Of a stretch of DNA of 64,000 nt, positions 43,541 through 52,714 are shown piece by piece. This DNA comes from Chitinophaga pendula (GTDB taxonomy: Bacteria > Bacteroidota > Bacteroidia > Chitinophagales > Chitinophagaceae). The notes beneath the pieces are model-generated. The model was not told where the DNA came from. It was given only the letters and a program-made list of their open reading frames with translations, and ran no database searches. The stretch spans positions 7,055,501 through 7,119,500 of the forward strand of contig NZ_CP077769.1 in the NCBI RefSeq assembly GCF_020386615.1, given 5' to 3'. Numbering within the stretch: the stretch's first letter is position 1; each line of letters starts with the position of its first letter. A program made the position numbers and the translations under genes.

Positions 43541-46408
43541 TTATGCCAACTCCTGTTTCAGGAACCGCGCAGTATGACTGTCCTTACATACAGACACCTC
43601 TTCCGGCGTACCGGAGCACAAGATAGTACCTCCGCCTGCGCCGCCCTCTGGTCCCAGATCGACAATATAATCTGCCATCTTGATCACATCGAGGTTGTGT
43701 TCTATCACCAGCACAGTATTACCCCGCTCTACCAGCTTATTCAGCACATTCAGCAACAGCTGTATATCCTGGAAATGCAAACCGGTAGTGGGCTCATCTA
43801 ATATATAAATGGTTTTACCGGTGTCCTTTTTGGATAACTCAGTGGCCAGCTTCACCCGTTGTGCCTCCCCGCCTGATAAAGTAACGGCAGATTGACCCAA
43901 GGTAATATAGCCAAGTCCGACATCCTGTAAAGTCTTAACCTTACGGTAAATATAGGTCACGGGTTGAAAAAATTCTACCGCCTCATCCACCGTCATATCC
44001 AGCACATCGGAAATGGACTTCCCTTTATACCGGATCTCTAATGTCTCCCGGTTATAACGCCTGCCGTTACACTTTTCACAGTGAACATACACATCTGGCA
44101 AGAAGTTCATCTCAATCACCCGCATACCACCTCCTTCACAAACATCGCAACGTCCGCTTTTTACATTGAAGGAAAAACGCCCGGCATTATACCCGCGGAT
44201 CTTGGCCTCCGGTACCTGTGAAAACAACTGCCGGATATCCGTGAAAAAACCACAGTAAGTAGCAGGATTACTCCTCGGTGTACGACCAATCGGCGACTGA
44301 TCGATCTCTATCACCTTGTCCAGGTGCTCTAACCCCTTAATACTCTTATAAGGCATAGGCACCGCCTTGGAGTTGTACGCATGCTTCGACAGGATCGGAT
44401 ACAATGTCTCATTGATCAGCGTCGACTTACCACTGCCCGATACCCCGGTCACACAGATAAAGGTACCTAACGGGAACTTCACACTCACATTTTTCAGGTT
44501 ATTACCCGTTGCTCCCTTCAATTCCAGCGACTTGCCATTACCTTTTCTACGCTCCGCCGGTACCGCAATAGAACGTTTGCCGTTTAAATAACCGGCCGTC
44601 GGGGTGTTCAGTTTTAGTATTTGTGATGGCGTACCTTGTGCAATGATCTGCCCGCCATGCTTACCCGCTCCCGGACCTACATCCACCAGGTGATCCGCAT
44701 GCAGCATAATGTCTTTGTCATGCTCCACAACGATCACTGTATTACCCATCTCACGCAAATTGCGCAAAGCATCTATCAATTGCATATTATCCCGCTGATG
44801 CAGGCCAATACTGGGTTCATCCAGTATATACGTGATCCCCATCAGCTGAGAACCGATCTGAGTAGCCAACCGTATACGCTGCGATTCCCCTCCCGATAAA
44901 GTACGGGTAGCCCGGTTCAACGTAAGGTAATTTAATCCCACATTCAGCAAAAAGCCCAAACGCTCCCGTATCTCTTTCAATATATCTTTAGCAATAAGGT
45001 TCTGCTTGTTCTCCAGCCGCTGCTCGATCCCGTCGAACCAGGCAGCCAGCTTGTCCAGGTCCATCGCACTCAACTCCGCAATATGTTTGTTATCAACCCG
45101 GAAATAAAGACTCTCCTTCTTCAATCGGGTACCATTACACTCCGGACATTCGCTGAGTTGCATAAAACCCTCTGCCCAGGTACGCACATGATCGGAAGAT
45201 GTATCGTTGAAATAACGGCGTACCATATTAACAACCCCCTCATAATCGGTTTCATAAGGTGTAGCGCTACTCTCCTCAAAACTCATATCTACCTCCAGCT
45301 TGCCGTTCTCATCCCCGAACAACAATACATTCAACGCTTTCTCCGGGATATCAGCAATAGCTTTAGTTAAAGAGAACTTATACTTCTTAGCTAGCTGCTG
45401 TACCTGCTTGTATGTAAAAGTATCCCTGGCTTCTCCTAACGGTACCAACCCGCCTTCTTCAATGGATTTGCTGTAATCCGGGATCACCTCTTCCATATTG
45501 ATCTGGTAAATAGTACCCAAGCCTTTACACCGCGGACAAGCCCCGTAAGGAGAGTTGAATGAGAACGTATTCGGACTCGGCTCCTCATAAGAAATACCCG
45601 TATCCTCACACATCAGCTGTTTACTGTACTGACTGACCTTCCCGCTATCATTATCCATCACAAACATGAGTCCTTTACCCACCTGCAATGCCTTTTGCAC
45701 ACTCTGGCTCATCCGTACCCTGGCATCATCCTGCACCTGTATCCTGTCGATGACCAGCTCAATGTCGTGTATCTTATAACGATCCACCTGCATCCTTTCT
45801 TTCAGATCCAGTATCTCCCCGTCTACACGGACCTTCAGATAACCTTGTTTTCTCACCTGCTCGAAAAGCTCCCGGTAGTGCCCTTTACGGCCGCGAACTA
45901 AGGGGGCCAGTATCACCAGTTTCTTCTTAGGGTAATGACGGAAAAGATGTTCCATGATCTCCTCCTCCGAAAAACGGGTCATCCGTTTCCCTGTATTATA
46001 GGAATAGGCCAGGCTCGCACGTGCATAAAGCAAACGCAGAAAGTCATATATCTCGGTAATCGTCCCTACAGTAGAACGCGGATTCTTATTAGTGGTCTTC
46101 TGCTCTATGGAAATAACAGGGGAAAGTCCTGTGATCTTGTCCACATCCGGACGCTCCATGTCCCCGATGAATTGACGGGCATAGGCAGAGAAACTTTCCA
46201 TATATCGTCGCTGCCCCTCCGCGTAGATCGTATCAAATGCCAGCGAAGATTTACCGCTGCCGCTGATACCGGTGATCACAACCAGCTTGTTTTTGGGTAA
46301 CTGCAGGTCCAGGTTCTTCAGATTGTGGACCCTGGCGCCAAACACAGCTATTTGCTCATCTGCAGGCACACTCGCCTCCACAGATACATTGTTTTTTTTC
46401 TTTGCCAT
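43541..46408 (-). CDS. uvrA: UvrA, excinuclease ABC damage-recognition subunit
   Basis: 955 residues from the ATG at 46408 (MAKKKNNV); an in-frame TTG at 46438 is less likely. UvrA dimerises, scans DNA and loads UvrB at lesions. Two ABC modules are visible: GISGSGKSSLAFDTIYAEG with LSGGESQRIRLA, and GVSGSGKSTLINETLYP with LSGGEAQRVKLA. Zinc-binding CxxC pairs are ACPRCKGLG and CDVCEGGGMR...CEKCNGRRY. The UvrB-binding insertion is present (DFLRLLYARASLAYS onward), unlike the short paralogue at 58290. Confidence 0.97.
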   Translation of the reverse strand: MAKKKNNVSVEASVPADEQIAVFGARVHNLKNLDLQLPKNKLVVITGISGSGKSSLAFDTIYAEGQRRYMESFSAYARQFIGDMERPDVDKITGLSPVISIEQKTTNKNPRSTVGTITEIYDFLRLLYARASLAYSYNTGKRMTRFSEEEIMEHLFRHYPKKKLVILAPLVRGRKGHYRELFEQVRKQGYLKVRVDGEILDLKERMQVDRYKIHDIELVIDRIQVQDDARVRMSQSVQKALQVGKGLMFVMDNDSGKVSQYSKQLMCEDTGISYEEPSPNTFSFNSPYGACPRCKGLGTIYQINMEEVIPDYSKSIEEGGLVPLGEARDTFTYKQVQQLAKKYKFSLTKAIADIPEKALNVLLFGDENGKLEVDMSFEESSATPYETDYEGVVNMVRRYFNDTSSDHVRTWAEGFMQLSECPECNGTRLKKESLYFRVDNKHIAELSAMDLDKLAAWFDGIEQRLENKQNLIAKDILKEIRERLGFLLNVGLNYLTLNRATRTLSGGESQRIRLATQIGSQLMGITYILDEPSIGLHQRDNMQLIDALRNLREMGNTVIVVEHDKDIMLHADHLVDVGPGAGKHGGQIIAQGTPSQILKLNTPTAGYLNGKRSIAVPAERRKGNGKSLELKGATGNNLKNVSVKFPLGTFICVTGVSGSGKSTLINETLYPILSKHAYNSKAVPMPYKSIKGLEHLDKVIEIDQSPIGRTPRSNPATYCGFFTDIRQLFSQVPEAKIRGYNAGRFSFNVKSGRCDVCEGGGMRVIEMNFLPDVYVHCEKCNGRRYNRETLEIRYKGKSISDVLDMTVDEAVEFFQPVTYIYRKVKTLQDVGLGYITLGQSAVTLSGGEAQRVKLATELSKKDTGKTIYILDEPTTGLHFQDIQLLLNVLNKLVERGNTVLVIEHNLDVIKMADYIVDLGPEGGAGGGTILCSGTPEEVSVCKDSHTARFLKQELA

Positions 46409-46501
46409 ATTGATCTCCGTACACAGTTTCCGGGCCAACTTTTGCCATACCCGAACACTGATTAAAAACTACTAAACTACACCATAATTGGTAGAGATCA
46501 G

Positions 46502-46531
46502 CAAAATTAATCCATTCCGTTTTCACCCCAA
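46502..46531 (-). promoter_or_regulatory. Promoter of uvrA
   Basis: On the minus strand TTG (46531-46529) and TAATTTTG (46509-46502) are separated by 19 nt, a full Bacteroidetes promoter match. The -33 element borders the fabF terminator. The predicted leader is about 90 nt. I see no SOS-like palindrome. Confidence 0.68.
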
Positions 46532-46532
46532 T

Positions 46533-46561
46533 AAAAAACGGCGCCCGTCCATAGGCGCCGT
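46533..46561 (-). terminator. Terminator of fabF
   Basis: The stem ACGGCGCC with GGCGCCGT and an 8-nt loop is followed on the minus strand by a T-run. It lies 27 nt after the fabF stop and abuts the uvrA promoter. Confidence 0.88.
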
Positions 46562-46587
46562 CTTCAAATCATGGTATAACCAATATC

Positions 46588-47850
46588 TTATCCCTTGAAT
46601 TTCTGAAATACGGTAATAGCATTATGACCACCAAAACCAAAAGTATTACACACCGCTACATTAACAGGACGCTGCTGCGCCTGCCCTAATGTCAGGTTCA
46701 GGTGGGAAGGTATTCCCTCGCCCAGCACCTGGGTATGAATGGTCGGAGGTACGATGTCCTCCTGGATAGCCTTGATACAGGCGATCGCTTCGATCGCACC
46801 AGCAGCTCCCAGCAAGTGCCCTGTCATAGACTTGGTCGCACTGATATTCAGTTTGGCAGCATGATCGCCGAATAAACTGGTGATCGCTTTCAGCTCGCTT
46901 ACATCCCCCAGTGGCGTAGAGGTCGCATGTGCATTGATATAATCTACATCCGTAAGCTGCAGGTCGGCATCCCGTATAGCATCTTCCATACCCAGCTTAG
47001 CTCCCAGTCCTTCCGGATGCGTCGCCGTCAGATGATAAGCATCTGCCGTCATAGAACCACCTACCATTTCACCGTATATGGTAGCACCACGTTTGATGGC
47101 ATGTTCATAATCTTCCAGTACGATAGCACCACCGCCTTCTCCCATCACAAATCCATCACGCTCCACATCAAATGGACGGGAGGCATTCTCCGGATCTTCA
47201 TTACGGGTAGATAAAGCCTTTAATGCATTGAACCCAGCAATACCAGCACGGGTAACAGGCGCCTCAGAGCCTCCCGCAATGATAATGTTAGCCTTACCCA
47301 AACGGATGTAGTTAAAAGCATCCACCAAAGCACTGCTGGACGAAGCACAGGCCGATACCGTACAGAAGTTTACACCCATAAAGCCATATTTGATGGCAAT
47401 CTGTCCAGCCGCAATATCAGAGATCAATCTAGGTATAAAGAATGGATTGAACTTAGGTACAAAATTGGATTGAGCAAACTCAACGATCTGATCTTCAAAG
47501 GTCTGCATGCCACCGTTGCCAGATGCCCAGATAACACCAATCCTCGTTTTGTCAATACCCTCATCGAGCAGCCGCGCATTTTCAACGGCCTCTTGCGCTG
47601 TGGCCATCGCATATTGTGTGAAAAGATCCATCTTACGCGCATCCTTCTTGTCGATGAACCGCTCAATGTCAAATCCCTTCAACTCGCAGGCAAATTTGGT
47701 CTTGAAATCTTTTGTGTCAAACCTGGTGATAGGTCCTGCTCCACCAACGCCAGCCTTCAGGCTGTTCCAATATGTGTTTACATCGTTCCCGATAGGTGTG
47801 AGAGCCCCCAAACCGGTGACCACTACCCTTCTCAGTGTAACAGTACGCAT
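46588..47850 (-). CDS. fabF: Beta-ketoacyl-ACP synthase II
   Basis: 420 residues. It elongates acyl-ACP by Claisen condensation with malonyl-ACP in type II fatty acid synthesis. The catalytic triad is present: Cys in VSACASSSSALVDA, His in NAHATSTPLGD and His in SMTGHLLGAAGAIEA. The N-terminal VVVTGLGALTPIGND and C-terminal NTFGFGGHNA are typical. No acpP gene is directly upstream in the window. A fatty acid desaturase gene lies upstream on the same strand, separated by a terminator. Confidence 0.96.
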   Translation of the reverse strand: MRTVTLRRVVVTGLGALTPIGNDVNTYWNSLKAGVGGAGPITRFDTKDFKTKFACELKGFDIERFIDKKDARKMDLFTQYAMATAQEAVENARLLDEGIDKTRIGVIWASGNGGMQTFEDQIVEFAQSNFVPKFNPFFIPRLISDIAAGQIAIKYGFMGVNFCTVSACASSSSALVDAFNYIRLGKANIIIAGGSEAPVTRAGIAGFNALKALSTRNEDPENASRPFDVERDGFVMGEGGGAIVLEDYEHAIKRGATIYGEMVGGSMTADAYHLTATHPEGLGAKLGMEDAIRDADLQLTDVDYINAHATSTPLGDVSELKAITSLFGDHAAKLNISATKSMTGHLLGAAGAIEAIACIKAIQEDIVPPTIHTQVLGEGIPSHLNLTLGQAQQRPVNVAVCNTFGFGGHNAITVFQKFKG

Positions 47851-47967
47851 AAGCCGTTTATCTTTATAAAAAAAAGTTAGAGCGCAAATTTAGGCACTTA
47901 TTCTTATGATTATGCATATTCATAAAGATAATATAATATATTTTCGACCGGGTAGCCCACAGACTAT

Positions 47968-48003
47968 AAAAAAGTTATCCGGCAGGGAAGCCCCGCCGGA
48001 TAA
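47968..48003 (-). terminator. Terminator of the desaturase gene
   Basis: A 9-bp stem, TTATCCGGC with GCCGGATAA, is followed on the minus strand by CTTTTTT, 37 nt after the stop codon. Confidence 0.87.
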
Positions 48004-48039
48004 ATAGTATATGATTAGATAACTGACAAAAACACCGGA

Positions 48040-49131
48040 TCAGGCAATCGCCTGTAACTTATACTCAGCCACTGGCAGCGGTAAAGCAATCTTACGCGTC
48101 CGCTGCTTCAAAAACGAAATAACCTCCGCCTCCGTAGCAAAACGATCCCCGATATTCACAAAATGTTTCGCTAACAGATCATAACGTTTCCCCATCAAAT
48201 AGACAAATACATGCAGGAAGTGAATGCTGTCAAACACAATGGCCTCATTATCAACGTAATCTTTCAACGTCTTGCGGAAAAATACCGGATGCTCCGTCCA
48301 GTGCATAGAGGGCTTCAGGTGATGACTGATATGATAGCCATCATTCCAGCATTTATGATTGTATTTCGTATTAATACAAGTAATACTGTTCTTATAAGGA
48401 TTTTCCGGCGACTCCGCACAAATAAAGGCATGTTGCGCCCAGTTGCCCAGCATCATAATGATCCTGGAAATGACAAAAGGCAATATAAATACCACCAGCG
48501 TAGCCGGCCAGTTCACAAAACTTAATCCCACACACATGCCGATAAATAACAACTCTCCTCTTACCGAACGCATCAGCAGCCTTTTACGCTTCTTACGCGC
48601 AAAATACATCACCAGGTGAATAACACCCATAAAGAAGAAGCTAACCAGGTAACGGGAAAAATCTTTGAAAGAATCCCGCTGATACGCCATCGTAGAACTT
48701 TCATCCTCCGGCATATTATTCTCCGGATGGTGCATACCAATATGGTGACTATAATAGGTCTCAGGTGTCTGCCCGAATAACGGACCGATCACCCAGGGCA
48801 GGTAGTGATTCAGGATACCATACTTCTTTTCAAAGAATATACGGTGACTGGTACAATGCAACATTAACCCAAATGGACCTTTGAAGACAAAATTATTTAA
48901 TACCTGGTAAGCAATCGCCAGCGTCCACCATACCCATCCGTCCACACCGGGGAGATATAATAGTACCGCCAGTGGTAATAACGTCAGGGAGATGTTGATC
49001 GTCAGATAAAGGAAAGGAAGGTCTCTTTTATCACGTATGAACGATTCAAAAAAGCGGTCCTTTGCCGTCGATGGCTCCGCCGGCCGGTAAACGGGATCTG
49101 TTAAGAGCGTGTCTGTGCTGAATTGTTTCAT
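48040..49131 (-). CDS. Membrane fatty acid desaturase
   Basis: 363 residues with four to six hydrophobic segments and the histidine boxes of membrane di-iron desaturases: LHCTSHR, HHIGMHHPENN and HISHHLKPSMHWTEHP. It would introduce a double bond into acyl chains or modify a related lipid or carotenoid, using oxygen. Substrate and regiospecificity cannot be read from sequence. Two CGTGTCTT octamers at 49175 and 49199, exactly 24 bp apart in the promoter region, are a possible operator. Confidence 0.88.
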   Translation of the reverse strand: MKQFSTDTLLTDPVYRPAEPSTAKDRFFESFIRDKRDLPFLYLTINISLTLLPLAVLLYLPGVDGWVWWTLAIAYQVLNNFVFKGPFGLMLHCTSHRIFFEKKYGILNHYLPWVIGPLFGQTPETYYSHHIGMHHPENNMPEDESSTMAYQRDSFKDFSRYLVSFFFMGVIHLVMYFARKKRKRLLMRSVRGELLFIGMCVGLSFVNWPATLVVFILPFVISRIIMMLGNWAQHAFICAESPENPYKNSITCINTKYNHKCWNDGYHISHHLKPSMHWTEHPVFFRKTLKDYVDNEAIVFDSIHFLHVFVYLMGKRYDLLAKHFVNIGDRFATEAEVISFLKQRTRKIALPLPVAEYKLQAIA

Positions 49132-49325
49132 TATCAGGTTTTAGTCCGCAGTGTTTAGCAATGTGTAATAGATGCGTGTCTTATCTTAATTTATTAAACG
49201 TGTCTTGCCCTGTCGTAGTATAATTCCCGGCCTGTTGTAGCGTATAGTCCCCTGTTGAGCTTATCTTGATTGCTTGTTCCCTCCCGGTGGGAGCGGGAAC
49301 ACATAAAATGTTAAAACTTTTATCC

Positions 49326-50972
49326 TTATGGCTTTTCTCTGATAGCTTTGAACTCAGAGCCAGCCTTCCATTTTGGAAAACTGCTTTCCTGGCTCAGCGT
49401 CACTCCCACATCAAACAACAGCCGGGTATCCTCTACCATCCCCGACATATTCCAGTTAGGGTCAAATTCATCAAACGGTGAATGATATCGTTCCTTGCCA
49501 TAACGTTCTGCCTGCTCTTTGCCATAAGCAGGGCCATGTTCTCGGGAATCTACCCCCGCCCCGACATACAATGCAGGAATACCCACCTTGGCAAAGTTGA
49601 AATGATCCGAACGGAAAAACCACCCACCGGATGGATTGGATTCGCCCGCGATCACTCTGCCTTGTTTGTCGGCGGCTTTCCGCGCATAGTCATCCAGCTC
49701 GGATTGCCCCAATCCTACGATCGTAATGTCCTTTGTACGCCCAAAAGTATTCAGTACGTCCATATTAATATCCGCCACCGTTTTCTTTACCGGGTATACC
49801 GGATGCGCTGCATAATACGCAGATCCCAGTAACCCCTGTTCTTCTGCTGTCACCGAAAGGAATAAGATAGAACGGGATGGTTTTTTCTCCAGTTTGGTGA
49901 AAGCGGTAGCGATCTCCAGCAATGCAGCAGTACCCGAAGCATTATCCATCGCTCCATTGTAAATGGAATCTCCCCGGATCGCTTCTCCCGTACCTAAATG
50001 ATCCCAGTGAGCAGAATAGATGATATACTCATCCGCCCTGTCAGTGCCGGGCCATACCGCCAGCACGTTATGCGACGTCGATTTTTTGATACTGTTATTG
50101 ATCTGGAGGGAGGACTGCAATCCCAACGGTACTGGTTTGAAGCCTGGCTTTTTAGCCTGCTGCAGCAGGTCCTTACTTGCACCCGCCAGCTTAAATAACT
50201 TATCGGCCGATTCACTGGTGATCCACCCTTCCATGGCAGGTGCTTTTATATTGTCATCCGCATGCTGCAGGTGCAGCTTGCTCTTAGACCAGCCACTGCG
50301 TACTACCGTCCAGGGATAACTGGCCGGCGCTGTATCATGTATGATGATAATACCAGTTGCGCCTTGACGAGCAGCTTCTTCAAACTTGTAAGTCCAGCGG
50401 CCATAGTAGGTCATGGTCTTTCCCTTGAATAAAGTGCTGTCGTAAAATCCGGGATCATTAACCATCACCAGCACCGTCTTACCTTTCACATCCAATCCCG
50501 CATAGTCGTTCCAGTTGTATTCCGGCGCTACAATACCAAAACCGGCAAATACCCAATCCGAATGCTCCACTTGCACATTAGGCACCGCTCTTTCCGTTCC
50601 CGCCACATAATCATCTAGGTAACGAAGCGTAACACTACCCTGCTTACCGGTCACTACCAGCGGCCCTTCGGGTTTAGAGCCGATTTCTACCAACGGCACC
50701 TCCTGAAAATAACTATCGCCGTTGCCAGGCTGCAAACCTAATTGCGAAAACTGCTCCTTCAGGTAGTTGATGGTTTTATCTTCTCCAACCGTGAAAGGTT
50801 TTCTGCCAAGAAATTCATCAGATGCCAGCGCCTTAATATGCCTGGCAAAACTACTGTCATTGATCGCCTTAATAGCTACTGAGTCTGTGGTATTTGCTTG
50901 CTGTTCCGTATTATTCCCGCAGGAAACAAACAGTATAGCCGCTACCAGCAACAGATAACAACTGTTCTTCAT
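49326..50972 (-). CDS. M28-family metallopeptidase lipoprotein with PA domain
   Basis: 548 residues from the ATG at 50972 (MKNSCYLL), which gives a clean lipoprotein signal (FVSC); a longer in-frame start at 51053 would bury it. A protease-associated domain is inserted about residues 120-270. The M28 zinc site follows: SAHWDHLGTG, AMDNASGTAALLE, VTAEEQGLLGS and the late SDHFNFAKVGIPAL. It is likely an exported aminopeptidase or glutaminyl-cyclase-fold hydrolase working on peptides at the cell surface. Confidence 0.92.
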   Translation of the reverse strand: MKNSCYLLLVAAILFVSCGNNTEQQANTTDSVAIKAINDSSFARHIKALASDEFLGRKPFTVGEDKTINYLKEQFSQLGLQPGNGDSYFQEVPLVEIGSKPEGPLVVTGKQGSVTLRYLDDYVAGTERAVPNVQVEHSDWVFAGFGIVAPEYNWNDYAGLDVKGKTVLVMVNDPGFYDSTLFKGKTMTYYGRWTYKFEEAARQGATGIIIIHDTAPASYPWTVVRSGWSKSKLHLQHADDNIKAPAMEGWITSESADKLFKLAGASKDLLQQAKKPGFKPVPLGLQSSLQINNSIKKSTSHNVLAVWPGTDRADEYIIYSAHWDHLGTGEAIRGDSIYNGAMDNASGTAALLEIATAFTKLEKKPSRSILFLSVTAEEQGLLGSAYYAAHPVYPVKKTVADINMDVLNTFGRTKDITIVGLGQSELDDYARKAADKQGRVIAGESNPSGGWFFRSDHFNFAKVGIPALYVGAGVDSREHGPAYGKEQAERYGKERYHSPFDEFDPNWNMSGMVEDTRLLFDVGVTLSQESSFPKWKAGSEFKAIREKP

Positions 50973-51088
50973 TAGCAACAATGGATTTGGTGTAAGCTCA
51001 AAATACACTAAAAAGCAAGAAATACCACTATGATTATGAGACGTATCTGCCATCCTTCACCCCTATTTTTAAAATTTTTTTAAAATCC

Positions 51089-51119
51089 TTTGGTGAATTC
51101 CATTTTATTCCTATTTTTG
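51089..51119 (+). promoter_or_regulatory. Promoter of the tRNA pair
   Basis: TTTG (51089-51092), 19 nt, and TATTTTTG (51112-51119): a full-consensus Bacteroidetes promoter set in an A/T-rich tract, 20 nt before the tRNA-Ser 5' end. Confidence 0.8.
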
Positions 51120-51139
51120 CAACCCCTTGCAACGGGGAT

Positions 51140-51228
51140 GGTGAGGTGCCTGAGTGGCCGAAAGGAACGGTTTGCTAAACCGTCGTACGGGTAACACTGT
51201 ACCGAGGGTTCGAATCCCTCCCTCACCG
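51140..51228 (+). tRNA. tRNA-Ser(GCT)
   Basis: 89 nt. The 7-bp acceptor stem GGTGAGG/CCTCACC is perfect. The anticodon loop TTGCTAA gives anticodon GCT (codons AGC and AGT). A long variable arm of the serine class is present, and the T arm is GAGGG-TTCGAAT-CCCTC. The 3' CCA is not encoded. It is co-transcribed with tRNA-Pro 10 nt downstream. Confidence 0.96.
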
Positions 51229-51238
51229 CCCGAAAGTT

Positions 51239-51313
51239 CGGGGTGTAGCGTAGCCCGGTTATCGCGCCTGCTTTGGGAGCAGGAGGTCGCAAGTTCGAAT
51301 CTTGCCACCCCGA
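51239..51313 (+). tRNA. tRNA-Pro(TGG)
   Basis: 75 nt. Acceptor stem CGGGGTG/CACCCCG, anticodon stem-loop CCTGC-TTTGGGA-GCAGG with anticodon TGG, and the T arm with GTTCGAAT. CCA is not encoded. A small hairpin (CCAC, CGAAA, GTGG) lies just after the 3' end. Confidence 0.96.
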
Positions 51314-51334
51314 CGAAAAACCACCGAAAGTGGT

Positions 51335-51367
51335 AAAACCCACAACTGATAAAGTTGTGGGTTTTTT
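51335..51367 (+). terminator. Terminator of the tRNA pair
   Basis: A 13-bp stem, AAAACCCACAACT with AGTTGTGGGTTTT, has a 5-nt loop and extends into a T-run. It sits 22 nt after tRNA-Pro. Confidence 0.92.
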
Positions 51368-51461
51368 GTTTTCTCCAATACAAGCCGCCTGTACCAGCTA
51401 TTAAATTCACTTCCCCTATTAGCTTGAATCACTCGAAAAAACAAGGTATCCACTACTCGTT

Positions 51462-52487
51462 TTATTCCCCATATTTTACCAGACAATGCCATACATATTT
51501 TGCCAATTGAAATAATTCCAAATCGCCATACTGAGATGTAACCTTTGAATTGGAAAATGCTTTTCCGATAGTATATGCATTGATTACCCCATCGTCTGCT
51601 ATTACCTTTGCAAGATCCTGGGTTGCGGTACCCCTGAAATCATTCGGAAAGTCAGCTTCGTCCAATGTATACCCAGCATTCCAAACAAAAGATATGTTGA
51701 ACCGCTCACAAAGTAGCTTAAAGCGATCTTCAAATTCGGTACCTTTAAAGGAGTAATCCGCAACAAATGTGGAAATATCTTTCTCCAGGTCAACATGTCC
51801 GTGTATTTGCGCCTCTATGTAAAAATCCAAATTATGAGAGCGCTTATTTATAAGCGTATCAGAATATAAGGAGGTCGTTGTCTGATTGAAAAAATCCCTT
51901 AACCCCTTATATTGAAAGCCTAGCGCGGTATTCCTGATAAAGATATCCTGATAAAGCCTGGTGTAAATTTGGATCAGCTTTTTGGCAGTACCCCTTTCTT
52001 GGGGCAGCAGGTAGGAGTCCCCATAAGTGAAAGTACATCTATACTTTATCTCAGGATAGGTGATGAAAAAACAAGAACCAAACCTTGGGGAAGCACCATC
52101 ACTTGTGCACGTAAGATTTAGCGAACCATACTTAGGCCTGTCCTGAATATTGGTAGTATAGAAATTATCAAATAATTCGTTCTCCCACATCTCCCTGTCT
52201 TCACCTGTTTTTGCCGTTAAACTTCCCGAAGAAACGCCAGTTTGAAACTGATTTTTATATACACCTGTCTCAATCAATCCATCTATCACTTGTTTGTTGT
52301 CTGATAAAAACCTGTCTGGATGAAAATGTAAGTTTATACAAGCCTTTTCTAAAATAGTATCATTGAATAATTGATGCTCATTTGTGGTGATGTTGGAAAA
52401 TTTTAAAATTGACAGAAGATCTTCAGTATACTTTGCAACATTTGCGGCTACAAATTTTTCAGTCTGTATCAATAAGTTTTCTATCAT
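51462..52487 (-). CDS. DUF3626-like protein
   Basis: 341 residues, no signal peptide or membrane helix. The order of short motifs (INLHFHPDRF, then FQTGVSSGSLTA, RPKYGSLNL, and DGASPRFGSCFFI) matches what I recall as DUF3626, a family without known function. The arginine-rich, Tyr/His-containing motifs look catalytic, but the reaction is unknown. The gene is visibly AT-richer than its neighbours and sits directly behind two tRNA genes, consistent with horizontal acquisition, though I find no integrase or att repeats. Confidence 0.65.
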   Translation of the reverse strand: MIENLLIQTEKFVAANVAKYTEDLLSILKFSNITTNEHQLFNDTILEKACINLHFHPDRFLSDNKQVIDGLIETGVYKNQFQTGVSSGSLTAKTGEDREMWENELFDNFYTTNIQDRPKYGSLNLTCTSDGASPRFGSCFFITYPEIKYRCTFTYGDSYLLPQERGTAKKLIQIYTRLYQDIFIRNTALGFQYKGLRDFFNQTTTSLYSDTLINKRSHNLDFYIEAQIHGHVDLEKDISTFVADYSFKGTEFEDRFKLLCERFNISFVWNAGYTLDEADFPNDFRGTATQDLAKVIADDGVINAYTIGKAFSNSKVTSQYGDLELFQLAKYVWHCLVKYGE

Positions 52488-52629
52488 TTTGCGGGTATTG
52501 TTTTCTTATGCATAAATATACGAATCAGGCTTTTTATGACCGATGGCACTACTTCTTCCCCGTATTTCTACCTGCCCTAAAATCCCTCATTACTACCTGA
52601 ACCCCGTTACACACAATACATCAAATTTG

Positions 52630-52660
52630 CTGTATGTGAATGAAGCGCTTACACATACAG
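52630..52660. repeat. Perfect inverted repeat upstream of the AidA/PixA-like pair
   Basis: CTGTATGTG at 52630-52638 and CACATACAG at 52652-52660, a 9-bp perfect inverted repeat around a 13-nt centre, lie 55 nt before the ATG at 52715. A CAAATTTG sequence just upstream is a possible -7 box. If that is used, the repeat falls at the start of the transcript, where it could act as an operator or a stabilising 5' hairpin. Confidence 0.5.
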
Positions 52661-52714
52661 GTGGATGCCGAAAAACCTCCAATAGAGTAGGCAAACAAAA
52701 ATACCCCACGAACT

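Noticed and set aside
51140..52714. Integrated genomic island at the tRNA pair
   Set aside because: AT-rich DNA follows the tRNAs, but I find no integrase and no direct repeat of a tRNA 3' end, so an island cannot be claimed.
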